NCBI GenBank assembly: GCA_035541855.1
Contig: DATKMM010000013.1
Coordinates: 1 to 25,892 of the forward strand
Length of the DNA: 25,892 nt
Origin: JAJXYP01 sp035541855
GTDB taxonomy: Bacteria; Patescibacteriota; Minisyncoccia; UBA6257; 2-01-FULL-56-20
Direction of reading: 5' to 3'
Shown: positions 16,465 to 23,482 of the stretch, one piece after another
Layout: every line of letters starts with the position of its first letter
How positions within the stretch are numbered: the stretch's first letter is position 1
Program-made: the position numbers and the translations under genes
Notes under the pieces: model-generated
What the model was told of the DNA's origin: nothing
The model's input: only the letters and a program-made list of their open reading frames with translations
Databases searched by the model: none

Positions 16465-17481
16465 ATGGACGATAAACGGGCGATCGGGACGATCCGGAAA
16501 GTGATGCCAGCCGTGGTTTCGATCGCGATCGCGAAAAAGCTCGACGACCTGAAGCGCGAGGCGCCGAAAGACCTCCCGCCGCCGCCCGATTCCATTGCGG
16601 ACGAGCGCGGCATGGTGCAGGTCGGCGGCGGCTCCGGGTTTATCATCGATGAGCGCGGCCTCGTCCTCACGAACAAGCACGTAGTAAGCGACGCGAACGC
16701 CGAGTACACCGTGATCCTGAACGACGAACGCCGCTTCCCCGCCGAGATCCTGACCCGCGACCCCATCAACGACGTCGCCATCCTGCAGGTCCGCGGCGCG
16801 GGCAAACTTCCCACGCTCAAGCTTGGCGACGCCGCGCGCCTCGAGCTCGGCGAAAGCGTCATCGCGATCGGCAACGCGCTCGGCGTGTTCCGGAACACCG
16901 TTTCGATCGGCATCGTCTCCGGCCTGTCGCGCTCCATCGCCGCGCAGGCCGATCCCGACGCCCCGCCGCAGGAAATGCGGGGCCTCATCCAGACCGATGC
17001 CGCGATCAATCCCGGCAACTCCGGCGGACCGCTGGTCGACCGCGACGGGTTCGTGGTCGGCGTGAACGCCGCGATCGTCACCGGCGCCCAAAGCATCGGC
17101 TTCGCGATACCGGTGAACGCCGCGCGGCGGGACCTGCACGACCTGAAAAAATACGGCCGCATACGCCGGCCGCTCCTCGGCCTGCGTTACGTGATGGTCG
17201 ACGACACCCTGAAATCGAAAATGAACCTCGCGGTAAACTACGGGGCGCTCGTCACCCGCGAAGCGGAACACGATTACGCCGTCGTGCCCGACAGCCCGGC
17301 GGCGAAGGCAGGCCTCCGCGAAAAAGACATTGTGCTCACGATCGGCGCGGAACGGCTCGACCGCAACCATCCCATCCAGGACTTCCTGGAAAACCTGAAC
17401 GTCGACGACGAAATAGAGCTCGGCGTCCTGCGCGACGGAAAAGAGTTCAAAACAAAAGTCCTGCTCGCGGAAAGGAAATAA
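16465..17481 (+). CDS. HtrA/DegP-like serine protease with one PDZ domain
   Basis: The 338-residue protein has a trypsin-like catalytic triad: H72 in TNKHVV, D103 in INDVAIL, and S186 in INPGNSGGPL. A C-terminal PDZ domain spans about 226-335, with the LLGLRYV entry strand and DSPAAKAGLREKDIVLTI. The family degrades or refolds misfolded extracytoplasmic proteins. The chosen start gives no signal peptide or membrane anchor; residues 9-23 (TIRKVMPAVVSIAIA) match the first strand of mature HtrA domains instead. The protein would be cytoplasmic unless an unrecognised route exports it. The longer upstream frame is antisense to the divergent gene and is not favoured. Confidence 0.9.
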   Translation: MDDKRAIGTIRKVMPAVVSIAIAKKLDDLKREAPKDLPPPPDSIADERGMVQVGGGSGFIIDERGLVLTNKHVVSDANAEYTVILNDERRFPAEILTRDPINDVAILQVRGAGKLPTLKLGDAARLELGESVIAIGNALGVFRNTVSIGIVSGLSRSIAAQADPDAPPQEMRGLIQTDAAINPGNSGGPLVDRDGFVVGVNAAIVTGAQSIGFAIPVNAARRDLHDLKKYGRIRRPLLGLRYVMVDDTLKSKMNLAVNYGALVTREAEHDYAVVPDSPAAKAGLREKDIVLTIGAERLDRNHPIQDFLENLNVDDEIELGVLRDGKEFKTKVLLAERK

Positions 17482-17485
17482 AAAA

Positions 17486-17511
17486 AGGTCCCCGACCGAC
17501 ATCGGGGATCT
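17486..17511. terminator. Bidirectional intrinsic terminator between htrA-like gene and khpA
   Basis: 17489-17495 (TCCCCGA) pairs with 17502-17508 (TCGGGGA). On the reverse strand the hairpin is followed by CCTTTTTTTATTT, a strong U-tract ending khpA. On the plus strand it is followed by TCTTCTT, a weaker tract for the protease gene. Confidence 0.8.
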
Positions 17512-17533
17512 TCTTATGCGGGACGGGAGCTGC

Positions 17534-17845
17534 TTAGTATTCGCCCCGGTCCTCGCGCGGGCGCTCCGGCCGCGGTCCGCGGGTGCTGCCTTCCGGCTCC
17601 TCGATCTTGAGGTTCACGCGCGCGTTGTTCTTGACGCCCACGATCCTCAAAAGCGAACGGATCGATTTCGCGGTCGCACCCTGGCGGCCGACCACCTGGC
17701 CCATGTCCATCGGATTCACGCGAAGCGAGAGCAACACTCCCATCTCGTCAACCTTGCGGTCGACTTTCACATCTTCCGGATGGTCGACCAAAGATTTCAC
17801 GAGATACTCGAGGAATTCCTGGTCTGCCGTAGATGAATTCGCCAT
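17534..17845 (-). CDS. khpA: KH-domain RNA-binding protein KhpA
   Basis: The 103-residue protein matches KhpA, a small KH-domain RNA-binding protein (YlqC family). A single KH domain has the GxxG loop G53-R-Q-G56 in MGQVVGRQGATAKSIRSLL. The N-terminal EYLVKSLVDHPEDVKV segment is typical. A charged, disordered tail rich in R, E and P follows residue 82 and is longer than in most homologues. In other bacteria KhpA acts with KhpB in RNA metabolism and cell shape. The gene stands alone, convergent with the protease gene, under a perfect consensus promoter. Confidence 0.9.
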   Translation of the reverse strand: MANSSTADQEFLEYLVKSLVDHPEDVKVDRKVDEMGVLLSLRVNPMDMGQVVGRQGATAKSIRSLLRIVGVKNNARVNLKIEEPEGSTRGPRPERPREDRGEY

Positions 17846-17896
17846 GGAATGACTGGTTTTTCTGGATTTTCGATCGACCTTTCACTAATTTTTAAT

Positions 17897-17925
17897 ATTA
17901 TAGACGATACAAAATGATTTGTCAA
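17897..17925 (-). promoter_or_regulatory. Perfect consensus sigma-70 promoter of khpA
   Basis: On the reverse strand TTGACA (17925-17920) and TATAAT (17902-17897) are separated by exactly 17 nt. The predicted transcript has a leader of about 45 nt before the khpA ATG at 17845. Confidence 0.9.
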
Positions 17926-17985
17926 GCCATCGAAAATGCCTATACCAGTAATACGCCCGGGAAGCAAAAATTGGTGAGGAGGCAG

Positions 17986-18072
17986 CGCCAAGTCAGAAAA
18001 AGAAACACTGCATTTGCCGTCAGTCGGGGATTTGCTGCCGTCAAATGCAGTGTTTCTTTTTCTGACTTGGCG
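17986..18072 (+). repeat. Perfect 31-bp palindrome with 25-nt loop (element E2)
   Basis: 17986-18016 and 18042-18072 are exact reverse complements over 31 bases. The loop contains AGTCGGGGATTTGCT, matching the loop of E1 (1935-2011) at 13 of 15 positions. GGTTAGT follows at 18073-18079, as after E1. The stems of E1 and E2 are unrelated. No tRNA or T-tract is adjacent. It lies in an intergenic stretch between khpA and a small membrane protein gene. Confidence 0.9.
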
Positions 18073-18162
18073 GGTTAGTGGATGCTATTAGAACCTATTG
18101 TATGGTGGAATATAATAGAGCGAGCGCGCCGAATTACTAATAATCAAAAATGTTGGGGGTAG

Positions 18163-18189
18163 AAAAATGGCGGCCTGAGCAGGCCGCCA
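18163..18189 (-). terminator. Intrinsic terminator of the small membrane protein gene
   Basis: 18168-18176 and 18181-18189 form a perfect 9-bp GC-rich stem with a 4-nt loop. On the reverse strand it is followed by TTTTT. It lies 16 nt after the stop codon at 18206. Confidence 0.85.
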
Positions 18190-18205
18190 CACTAGCTGGA
18201 TAAAA

Positions 18206-18595
18206 TTACCAATTGGCGTTCCTTTGCGCCTTTCGATATATCTCCCTCGGCAGGATTACCACCGAGGCGATGGAGAACGCTACACACAGCGCGCTGATCG
18301 AAAGCAAGTTGAAAACAACTTTTGCGGGCCACGCGACGGCCGTGAAGATGAAGTACCACCTTTTGCCACGTTTTCCCCTGTCGCAGAACCTGGCGATCCA
18401 CAGCTCCGGGTTGATCCCGATGTCCTGTCGGACCGTGCTCCATGGAAAAAGCAGGAATGCGCGGACGGCCCACGCCAAATGGTCGCCTTCAACGTTGTCC
18501 CAGGTCGCGAACGAAGCTCTTGCCAAGGGATAGCCAATGAATCCAATTGACAGGACATAGCCGAGCAACCAGACCATCCAAGATATCCACGTCAT
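18206..18595 (-). CDS. Small membrane protein, hypothetical
   Basis: I start at the ATG at 18595, which has AGGAG five bases upstream, giving 129 residues; an in-frame ATG at 18622 lacks such a site. The protein has an N-terminal helix (first 24 residues, MTWISWMVWLLGYVLSIGFI) and a polar middle with NVEGDHLAWAVRAFLLFPWS and IARFCDRGKRGKRWYF. A C-terminal hydrophobic region of one or two helices follows, then a basic tail. No family is recognised. It stands alone with its own terminator and conventional ribosome binding site. Confidence 0.65.
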   Translation of the reverse strand: MTWISWMVWLLGYVLSIGFIGYPLARASFATWDNVEGDHLAWAVRAFLLFPWSTVRQDIGINPELWIARFCDRGKRGKRWYFIFTAVAWPAKVVFNLLSISALCVAFSIASVVILPREIYRKAQRNANW

Positions 18596-18692
18596 AAAGT
18601 CTCCTGCCGCATAATCTACCACGCCAGATTGACGTGGTCAAATATCACGTAAAAATTCGGCTGTGAAGCGCATCACCCCTTTTTGAAACGAA

Positions 18693-18751
18693 CATACCCG
18701 CAGGGTACGCTTGAAAGGTCGTCCAAACCAATCAAGATACCTACGGGTATG
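18693..18751. repeat. Imperfect inverted repeat of about 20 bp
   Basis: 18693-18714 (CATACCCGCAGGGTACGCTTGA) and 18732-18751 are reverse complements except for a few mismatches and a 2-nt length difference, with a 17-nt loop. The rest of the gap 18596-18907 holds only short GC-rich hairpins (for example near 18773-18787) and no recognisable gene. Confidence 0.55.
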
Positions 18752-18907
18752 TACCACCATATTACCCCTGAAAAGCGCGCCGCGCTTGCGGCGTTGTCGC
18801 TGGTCTTCTCTTTACGCAGGGCCACCTCACCGCTCGCTTCCCAGCTGGGTTGATTACCGGCTGCTGCCGGCTCCGACTCCTTAATTTCTTCGATTTGCTA
18901 TGCTGGA

Positions 18908-19120
18908 TTGATTTTCATCGCGACATCCGTCATGTTTTTTGTCGCGCTGCATAAAGTTAAAAATGATCGGGCGTGGACCTATGTTTTCCTCGCGCTCGCC
19001 ATCATAACCATCGGCATTGTCATCAACAATCTTATTATCCAGTTTGCGTCGCTTTTAATCTTGCAGCCTCTAACTACCCAACGAGCTGTACAGAAAAGGA
19101 ACGCCCTCTTGCCGACTTAA
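18908..19120 (+). CDS. Possible small hydrophobic protein, doubtful
   Basis: A 70-codon frame from a TTG encodes two hydrophobic segments, MIFIATSVMFFVALH (about 1-15) and TYVFLALAIITIGIVINNLI (about 24-43), followed by a third hydrophobic stretch. Its last 14 codons run into the hairpin beside tRNA-Gly(GCC), which suggests a displaced or truncated C-terminus. There is no Shine-Dalgarno sequence or clear promoter. It could be a decayed membrane protein gene. Confidence 0.3.
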   Translation: MIFIATSVMFFVALHKVKNDRAWTYVFLALAIITIGIVINNLIIQFASLLILQPLTTQRAVQKRNALLPT

Positions 19121-19157
19121 AGACCCCAAGGAGGCAAAGGGCGTTCCTTTTCTGTAC
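19088..19157 (-). repeat. Long hairpin directly 3' of tRNA-Gly(GCC) (element E3)
   Basis: 19088-19106 and 19139-19157 are exact reverse complements over 19 bases. A further A-U pair, a one-base bulge and 5 bp (19109-19113 with 19133-19137) extend the stem inward. The loop in tRNA sense reads CTTGGGGTCTTTAAGTC, with a G-run oriented as in E1 and E2 but otherwise only weakly similar. It begins four bases after the tRNA 3' end. There is no U-tract. Confidence 0.85.
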
Positions 19158-19161
19158 GGTG

Positions 19162-19233
19162 AGCGGGTAACGGGAGTCGGACCCGTATCTCGACCTTGGC
19201 AAGGTCGCATAATAGCCGCTATACGATACCCGC
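19162..19233 (-). tRNA. tRNA-Gly (anticodon GCC)
   Basis: This is a 72-nt cloverleaf. The acceptor is GCGGGTA with TACCCGC, the anticodon arm is CGACC-TTGCCAA-GGTCG (anticodon GCC), and the T arm is ACGGG-TCCGACT-CCCGT. The discriminator is U followed by CACC, so CCA is not encoded. The acceptor and anticodon stems are nearly the same as in tRNA-Gly(CCC). The gene lies about 450 nt from the 3' end of glyQS. Confidence 0.95.
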
Positions 19234-19249
19234 AGCTCAATTTGAAAAC

Positions 19250-19278
19250 AGTGTAACATGTGCAAAAACCCTAAGCAA
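19250..19278 (-). promoter_or_regulatory. Promoter of tRNA-Gly(GCC)
   Basis: On the reverse strand TTGCTT (19278-19273) and TACACT (19255-19250) are 17 nt apart, and the -10 is extended by TGt. The mature tRNA starts 17 nt after the -10 box. Confidence 0.65.
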
Positions 19279-19316
19279 CTGCTCTTTAGCAAAAATTTAA
19301 TTTGCAGATAACATGA

Positions 19317-19347
19317 AGGCCCGGCGCACACAGAATGTGCCGGGCCT
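19317..19347. other. GC-rich hairpin in the tRNA-Gly/glyQS intergenic gap
   Basis: 19317-19325 pairs with 19339-19347 over 9 bp, followed on the plus strand by CTTTCG only. The 451-nt gap 19234-19684 contains no gene I can support, only the tRNA promoter and this and one other hairpin (19498-19523). Confidence 0.35.
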
Positions 19348-19497
19348 CTTTCGCTCGCAGCTCATGTGCCGGACGCAGGAAGCCCGCGTCCAACGAACCT
19401 TCTTGCGTCATACACCTACTGCGAGGCGGGCCTTATAGAGCGCCCAAGGACAGCTGAGGTACCGCGTGCAAGTTTACCATAAAATTTAGATATAGTA

Positions 19498-19523
19498 AAG
19501 CCCCTGGCGCAAGCGAGGGGCTT
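19498..19523 (-). terminator. Possible terminator downstream of glyQS
   Basis: AAGCCCCT at 19498-19505 pairs with AGGGGCTT at 19516-19523 around a 10-nt loop. On the reverse strand the stem is followed by TACTATAT, a poor U-tract. It is the best terminator-like structure after glyQS but is about 160 nt from its stop. Confidence 0.3.
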
Positions 19524-19684
19524 CAAAGCTTGTTTTGTGGCACTGCCACGTTGATGCGCCCTCATGGACGCGGACGGAGGTGAGGGACTTTGCCGAAGAT
19601 TGGCCGGGAGGCTCAAAAACAAGCAAAACTTAGAATAATAACCAGGATGCTAAGAGGTACTACTCATATCCTATTCGATTTATT

Positions 19685-21112
19685 TCATCGGGTCAAGGCC
19701 CTCCCCAGGAACCCGGCAAGGCCGGCAATGGGGACCCTTTCCTGCCTGCCGGTGTCGCGGTCGCGGACGGTCACGGTATCCTTATCCTTCGCGTCGCCCT
19801 CGCCCATCGTGTCGAAATCAACGGTGATGCAATACGGCGTGCCGATCTCGTCCTGCGCGTAGTACCGCTTGCCGATGTTGCCGCGATCATCCCAGGCGAC
19901 CAGGAACTGCCTGCGAAGGTCTTCGTAAATGCCGCGCGCCTTCGCCACGAGCTCCGGCTTGTTGGCGAGCAGCGGGAACACCGCCGCCTTGTACGGCGCG
20001 AGGCGCGGCGGGAGCTTCAGGTAAACGCGCGCACCGCCCTTGCCGTCATCTTCCTCGGTATAGGCGTCGAGCAGCACCATCGCCATCAGGCGGTTGATGC
20101 CGACCGCCGGCTCGATCACGTGCGGCACGAACTTCCTGCCGGAAACCTGGTCGTGGTAGGAAAGGTCGGCACCGGAATGCTTCATATGCTGCGAGAGGTC
20201 GTAATCCGTCCGGTATGCCAGGCCCCACAGTTCCTTGAACCCGAACGGAAACCGGTATTCGAGGTCCTCCGTGCGCTTGCTGTAAAAGCTCCTCTCCTCG
20301 TCGCCGTGTTCGCGCCAGCGGAGGTTCTCCGCGGCAACGCCAAGATCCTCCGTGACGAACTTCCAGATGCCGTCTTTCCACTGTTCAAAAAGCGCCTTCC
20401 AGTCGCCCGCGCCGGGATCGAAGAAATATTCGATCTCGGCCTGTTCGAATTCCAGCGTGCGGAAAATGAAATTGCCTTTCGTGATCTCGTTGCGGAAGCT
20501 CTTCCCCAGCTGGCCGACGCCGAACGGCAGGCTGATGCGCGTGGAGTCGATGATATTTTTGAAAGCGACGAATATCCCCTGCGCCGTTTCGCCGCGAAGG
20601 TACGCCTTGGACTGCGCCTCGGGGACGATGCCGATATGCGTCTCGAACAAAAGATTGAACTTGCGCACCGGCGTCCATTCGAACTTCCCGCAGGTCGGAC
20701 AAACGATCTTACGTTCCTGGATGATGTCGTCGAGCTCCTTTTCGGTCTTCCCTTCGACCTTCACCGCCTCGCCCTGTTTCCCGAAAAAATCTTCAATGAG
20801 GTGGTCGGCGCGCGTCCGGTTGTGGCAGTGCCTGCATTCCACCATCGCGTCCGCGAAACCGGCCGTATGTCCCGACGCCTCCCACACTTTCGGATGGAGG
20901 ATAATAGAGGAATCCAGGCCGACCATGTCGCTCCGGCGGCGGACGAACACGTTCCACCATTCGTCCTGGATGTTCTTTTTCAGCTCCACCCCGGCTGGAC
21001 CGTATTCATATGAGTTCGCCAGTCCCCCGTAGATCTCCGAACCCGGGAACACGAAACCGCGCCGCTTGCAAAGCGATACGATCTTCTCCATCAGATTTTC
21101 CCCGTCATTCAT
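19685..21112 (-). CDS. glyQS: Glycyl-tRNA synthetase, class II single-chain type
   Basis: The 475-residue enzyme charges tRNA-Gly with glycine and is the alpha2 homodimeric type, not the GlyQ/GlyS heterotetramer. The N-terminus has FVFPGSEIYGGLANSYEYGP. A zinc site is formed by C93/C96 and C138/C141 within an insertion. The catalytic core shows YLRGETAQGIF (171-181) and motif 2 region SFRNEI to RTLEFEQAE. Motif 3-like VGINRLMAMVLL and a C-terminal anticodon-binding domain follow. An in-frame ATG at 21091 is an alternative start. It lies 30 nt after a surface-protein gene, suggesting an operon. Confidence 0.96.
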   Translation of the reverse strand: MNDGENLMEKIVSLCKRRGFVFPGSEIYGGLANSYEYGPAGVELKKNIQDEWWNVFVRRRSDMVGLDSSIILHPKVWEASGHTAGFADAMVECRHCHNRTRADHLIEDFFGKQGEAVKVEGKTEKELDDIIQERKIVCPTCGKFEWTPVRKFNLLFETHIGIVPEAQSKAYLRGETAQGIFVAFKNIIDSTRISLPFGVGQLGKSFRNEITKGNFIFRTLEFEQAEIEYFFDPGAGDWKALFEQWKDGIWKFVTEDLGVAAENLRWREHGDEERSFYSKRTEDLEYRFPFGFKELWGLAYRTDYDLSQHMKHSGADLSYHDQVSGRKFVPHVIEPAVGINRLMAMVLLDAYTEEDDGKGGARVYLKLPPRLAPYKAAVFPLLANKPELVAKARGIYEDLRRQFLVAWDDRGNIGKRYYAQDEIGTPYCITVDFDTMGEGDAKDKDTVTVRDRDTGRQERVPIAGLAGFLGRALTR

Positions 21113-21142
21113 TGAAAATTAGAAATTGAAAATTAAAAATTA

Positions 21143-22894
21143 TCAAGGCGTCACCTGTCGCTGCACCCCGGGCGGGATGCTCGTATCGGAGGGCATCGCG
21201 GTCGTGAGCGCGGGCACTGAGGATTGGAGCGGCTGTCCGGTAAAGGCATCCGTCGCCGTGAGCGCGGCCGCACCGAGCACCGTCACATCCTGCCCGGCCT
21301 GGTTCACTGCCGGCGTATCGGTTATCTGGAACACCGCTTCGAGCGGCCTGTCCGTGATGCCGGTCGTCGCGGCGATCGCGGGCACCTGCCACATCACTTC
21401 GCCGTTCGCCGGATTGCACGAAAAGGTCGTCGATGCCGGGACCTGCGTCGCGCCGGTGCAGGTCGCGCCCGACTGCAGGTATGCGGAGATGGTAACATTT
21501 TGCGCGTCGGTTGCATAGTTCGTGACGAGCCAATGGACGGTGTACTCCGTCGCCTGGTCGACCTTCGGCGGATAGGGACCGGTGTTCACGATGCCCGAGC
21601 CGGACGCCGCCGGTTCGTGCGCATAACCGTTCTCCGCGAGCGCGATGGCGCCGCCGAGCTTGGTCGTAAGGTCCGCGACCGTGAGCGTCGTGCTGGCTGT
21701 CGTACCGGGCGGCACGGTCGGCGATGCCGCCACCGCGTGCACCGACACGGTATAGTTCTTGTCGGAAGGCAGCCGGATCGGGAACGCGGACCTCGTACGG
21801 ACGTGGAACGTGAGCGTCGCCGCCTGGCCGGGCGCGAGCGAAAGGAGCGCCGGCGCGCTGGCGCCGTTCCAGGTCACGGTATCATTGATCGAGCTGAACG
21901 AACCGCCCGTCTGGAGCGTGGCAAGATCGAACATGGCACCGGAAAGTTTGGCGCTCGCGATGATGTTCTCGAACGCCACGGTCGAATTGTTCGTGACGGT
22001 CAGGGTATAGTCGAGCGAGTCCCCGGCCGAGGAAACATAGTTCGCGCCGTTGCCGACCGCGAGGGAAAGCGCGAGCGGCGATTCGGCGAGGATGACGTCC
22101 GCGGACGGGTTCGCGATCGGATAGTTCTGTCCGCTGATGCTCTCCGAAAGCTGGGCACCGATCGGATACGACGCGCTGCCCGGCCCCACCAGGTTGCCGG
22201 AGATCGCGATCGTCCCGCTCGTGTCCGCCGGAAGCGTTCCGAGCGACCACGAACTGTCGCCGTTCGTGGCGAGCGACGTGCTCGCGCCCGCGAACGAGAA
22301 CGCCGGCGGATACTGCATCGCGAGCGACATCCCCGTGATCGCGTTGCCGGTGTTGTTGTGGTAATTGACGGCGATCGGGAAGTCCTGCCCGCTGAAAACG
22401 TTCGGCGGCGCGATGATGTTCACGCTCACCGCCGGCTGGCCGACCGCGACGTCGAGCGAACCGCCGCTTTGGAACTGGGCGGCCGAACCGGCCGCCGCGT
22501 AGGAGACCTGGGCGGTGAAATGGAACACGGTGTTCTCCCCGCCCGTCGCGACCAGATGGAAGTCCTGGTGGCTCACGCCGCCCGAGCTCACGCCGCCGAG
22601 CGGCTGCGAAACGACCCGCTGGGCCGGCGTATCGGCCGAAACGACATCGTCCGGCAGGACAAGCGAGATGGAGGCGCCCTGCAGCGCGGACCCCGAATCG
22701 TTGGCCACGGTCACCGACAGCGTGAACGGTTCGCCCATCAGGACGACCGCGGGGTCGGTCGCAAGCTGGATACCCAGATCAAGGCCGCCCGCCGAGCCGC
22801 GGAAATACCACCAGCCGCCCGCCGCGAGGACGGCCGCCGCCACGACTGCCGCGATCCAGACCGCCGCCCTCCCGGAACGGTTGACGTTGTTCAT
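21143..22894 (-). CDS. Membrane-anchored surface protein with Ig-like/DUF11-like repeats
   Basis: The start at 22894 gives 583 residues; a longer frame upstream is antisense-like and overlaps recO. A helix at about 10-30 anchors the protein, followed by an extracytoplasmic region rich in Thr, Ser, Ala and Gly. Several beta-sandwich-type repeats are seen, with recurring phrases such as FTLSVTVANDSGSALQG, FPIAVNYHNNTGNAITGMSL, YTLTVTNNSTVAFENI and YTVHWLVTNYATDAQNVTI, typical of DUF11-like and other Ig-fold repeats. It probably forms a stalk on the cell surface. Its ATG overlaps the recO stop by 4 nt (ATGA), so it is translationally coupled to a DNA repair gene. This is probably operon structure rather than function. 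Confidence 0.8.
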   Translation of the reverse strand: MNNVNRSGRAAVWIAAVVAAAVLAAGGWWYFRGSAGGLDLGIQLATDPAVVLMGEPFTLSVTVANDSGSALQGASISLVLPDDVVSADTPAQRVVSQPLGGVSSGGVSHQDFHLVATGGENTVFHFTAQVSYAAAGSAAQFQSGGSLDVAVGQPAVSVNIIAPPNVFSGQDFPIAVNYHNNTGNAITGMSLAMQYPPAFSFAGASTSLATNGDSSWSLGTLPADTSGTIAISGNLVGPGSASYPIGAQLSESISGQNYPIANPSADVILAESPLALSLAVGNGANYVSSAGDSLDYTLTVTNNSTVAFENIIASAKLSGAMFDLATLQTGGSFSSINDTVTWNGASAPALLSLAPGQAATLTFHVRTRSAFPIRLPSDKNYTVSVHAVAASPTVPPGTTASTTLTVADLTTKLGGAIALAENGYAHEPAASGSGIVNTGPYPPKVDQATEYTVHWLVTNYATDAQNVTISAYLQSGATCTGATQVPASTTFSCNPANGEVMWQVPAIAATTGITDRPLEAVFQITDTPAVNQAGQDVTVLGAAALTATDAFTGQPLQSSVPALTTAMPSDTSIPPGVQRQVTP

Positions 22895-23397
22895 GAAATT
22901 AATATGAGGTCGCTCCGGCGGAATCTCGAAGCGCAGGCCGCGCAGAAGAACTCCTGGCGCGGGATGAGGAAATGGCCCGCCCCGGCGCGCCCGCAGACGG
23001 TGCACGCCGCCCCGCGCGGATCCCACCCGAGGACCGCGAGCGCGTTCGTCCAGGAAAATTCCCCTGCTGGCTCCCGCGCCAGTTCCTGCCACAATATTTC
23101 CTCCGGCTCCCATTCCGCCAGCAAACGCCCGAGCGCCGAAAGTTCCGCGATCGGGATGCTGACGCGGCCGAACGCCAGGGCGTCCACTACTTTCGTCCCG
23201 CGCTGCTCGATGATCCGCACCGACGCGGCCGTCCCCGGCTCGAGATGCCCCGCGAGCTTCGAGACGATCTTCCGCGAGCTCGTCGCCTTCGCGAGCACCT
23301 TCCCGAACCGCTCCGTAAAAAAGGAATACCGCGCGTCCGCATCGTTGCGCGTCTCTTTGTCGAGCACCACCGCCCTCGTCACGTATTCGTGCATCAT
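22891..23397 (-). CDS. recO: DNA repair protein RecO, short form
   Basis: The 168-residue protein begins MMHEYVTRAVVLDKETRNDA, the typical N-terminal OB-fold start of RecO. It continues with the YSFFTERFGKVLAKATSSRK segment and ends with a zinc-finger-like CTVCGRAGAGHF and FFCAAC. RecO anneals strands and loads RecA with RecR. Typical RecO is about 240 residues; here the helical middle is shortened. The start follows an extended -10 by 3 nt (second ATG by 6 nt), so the mRNA is probably leaderless and M4 nt later (23394) may be the true start. Confidence 0.85.
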   Translation of the reverse strand: MMHEYVTRAVVLDKETRNDADARYSFFTERFGKVLAKATSSRKIVSKLAGHLEPGTAASVRIIEQRGTKVVDALAFGRVSIPIAELSALGRLLAEWEPEEILWQELAREPAGEFSWTNALAVLGWDPRGAACTVCGRAGAGHFLIPRQEFFCAACASRFRRSDLILIS

Positions 23398-23400
23398 TTC

Positions 23401-23409
23401 ATTATACCA
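23401..23409 (-). promoter_or_regulatory. Extended -10 promoter of recO, leaderless type
   Basis: The reverse strand reads TGgTATAAT followed by GAAATGATG. No -35 match is visible, as expected for an extended -10 promoter. The second ATG is six bases downstream of the box, the same spacing as in four other genes here. Confidence 0.65.
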
Positions 23410-23418
23410 TCGGCGCGA

Positions 23419-23447
23419 TTGACTCCCGCCGATTTCCGTTCTATATT
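23419..23447 (+). promoter_or_regulatory. Sigma-70-type promoter of the pyrF-like operon
   Basis: TTGACT (23419-23424) and TATATT (23442-23447) are spaced by 17 nt. The transcript leader of about 30 nt contains AAAGGA about 10 nt before the ATG, a usable Shine-Dalgarno sequence. Confidence 0.85.
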
Positions 23448-23482
23448 GCCCGCAGTGGGAATTTACAAAAGGACAGAAAATA

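Noticed and set aside
16416..17162. N-terminal extension of the exported-protein frame
   Set aside because: It is antisense to the protease gene; the ATG at 16415 is directly followed by a convincing membrane helix and preceded by a promoter.
19416..19622. 68-codon minus-strand frame in the glyQS-tRNA-Gly gap
   Set aside because: No ribosome binding site, no domain and unremarkable composition; it overlaps a hairpin.
21224..23422. Plus-strand open frame of 732 codons
   Set aside because: It is antisense to the surface-protein gene and recO and has an arginine-rich shadow composition with no recognisable domain.
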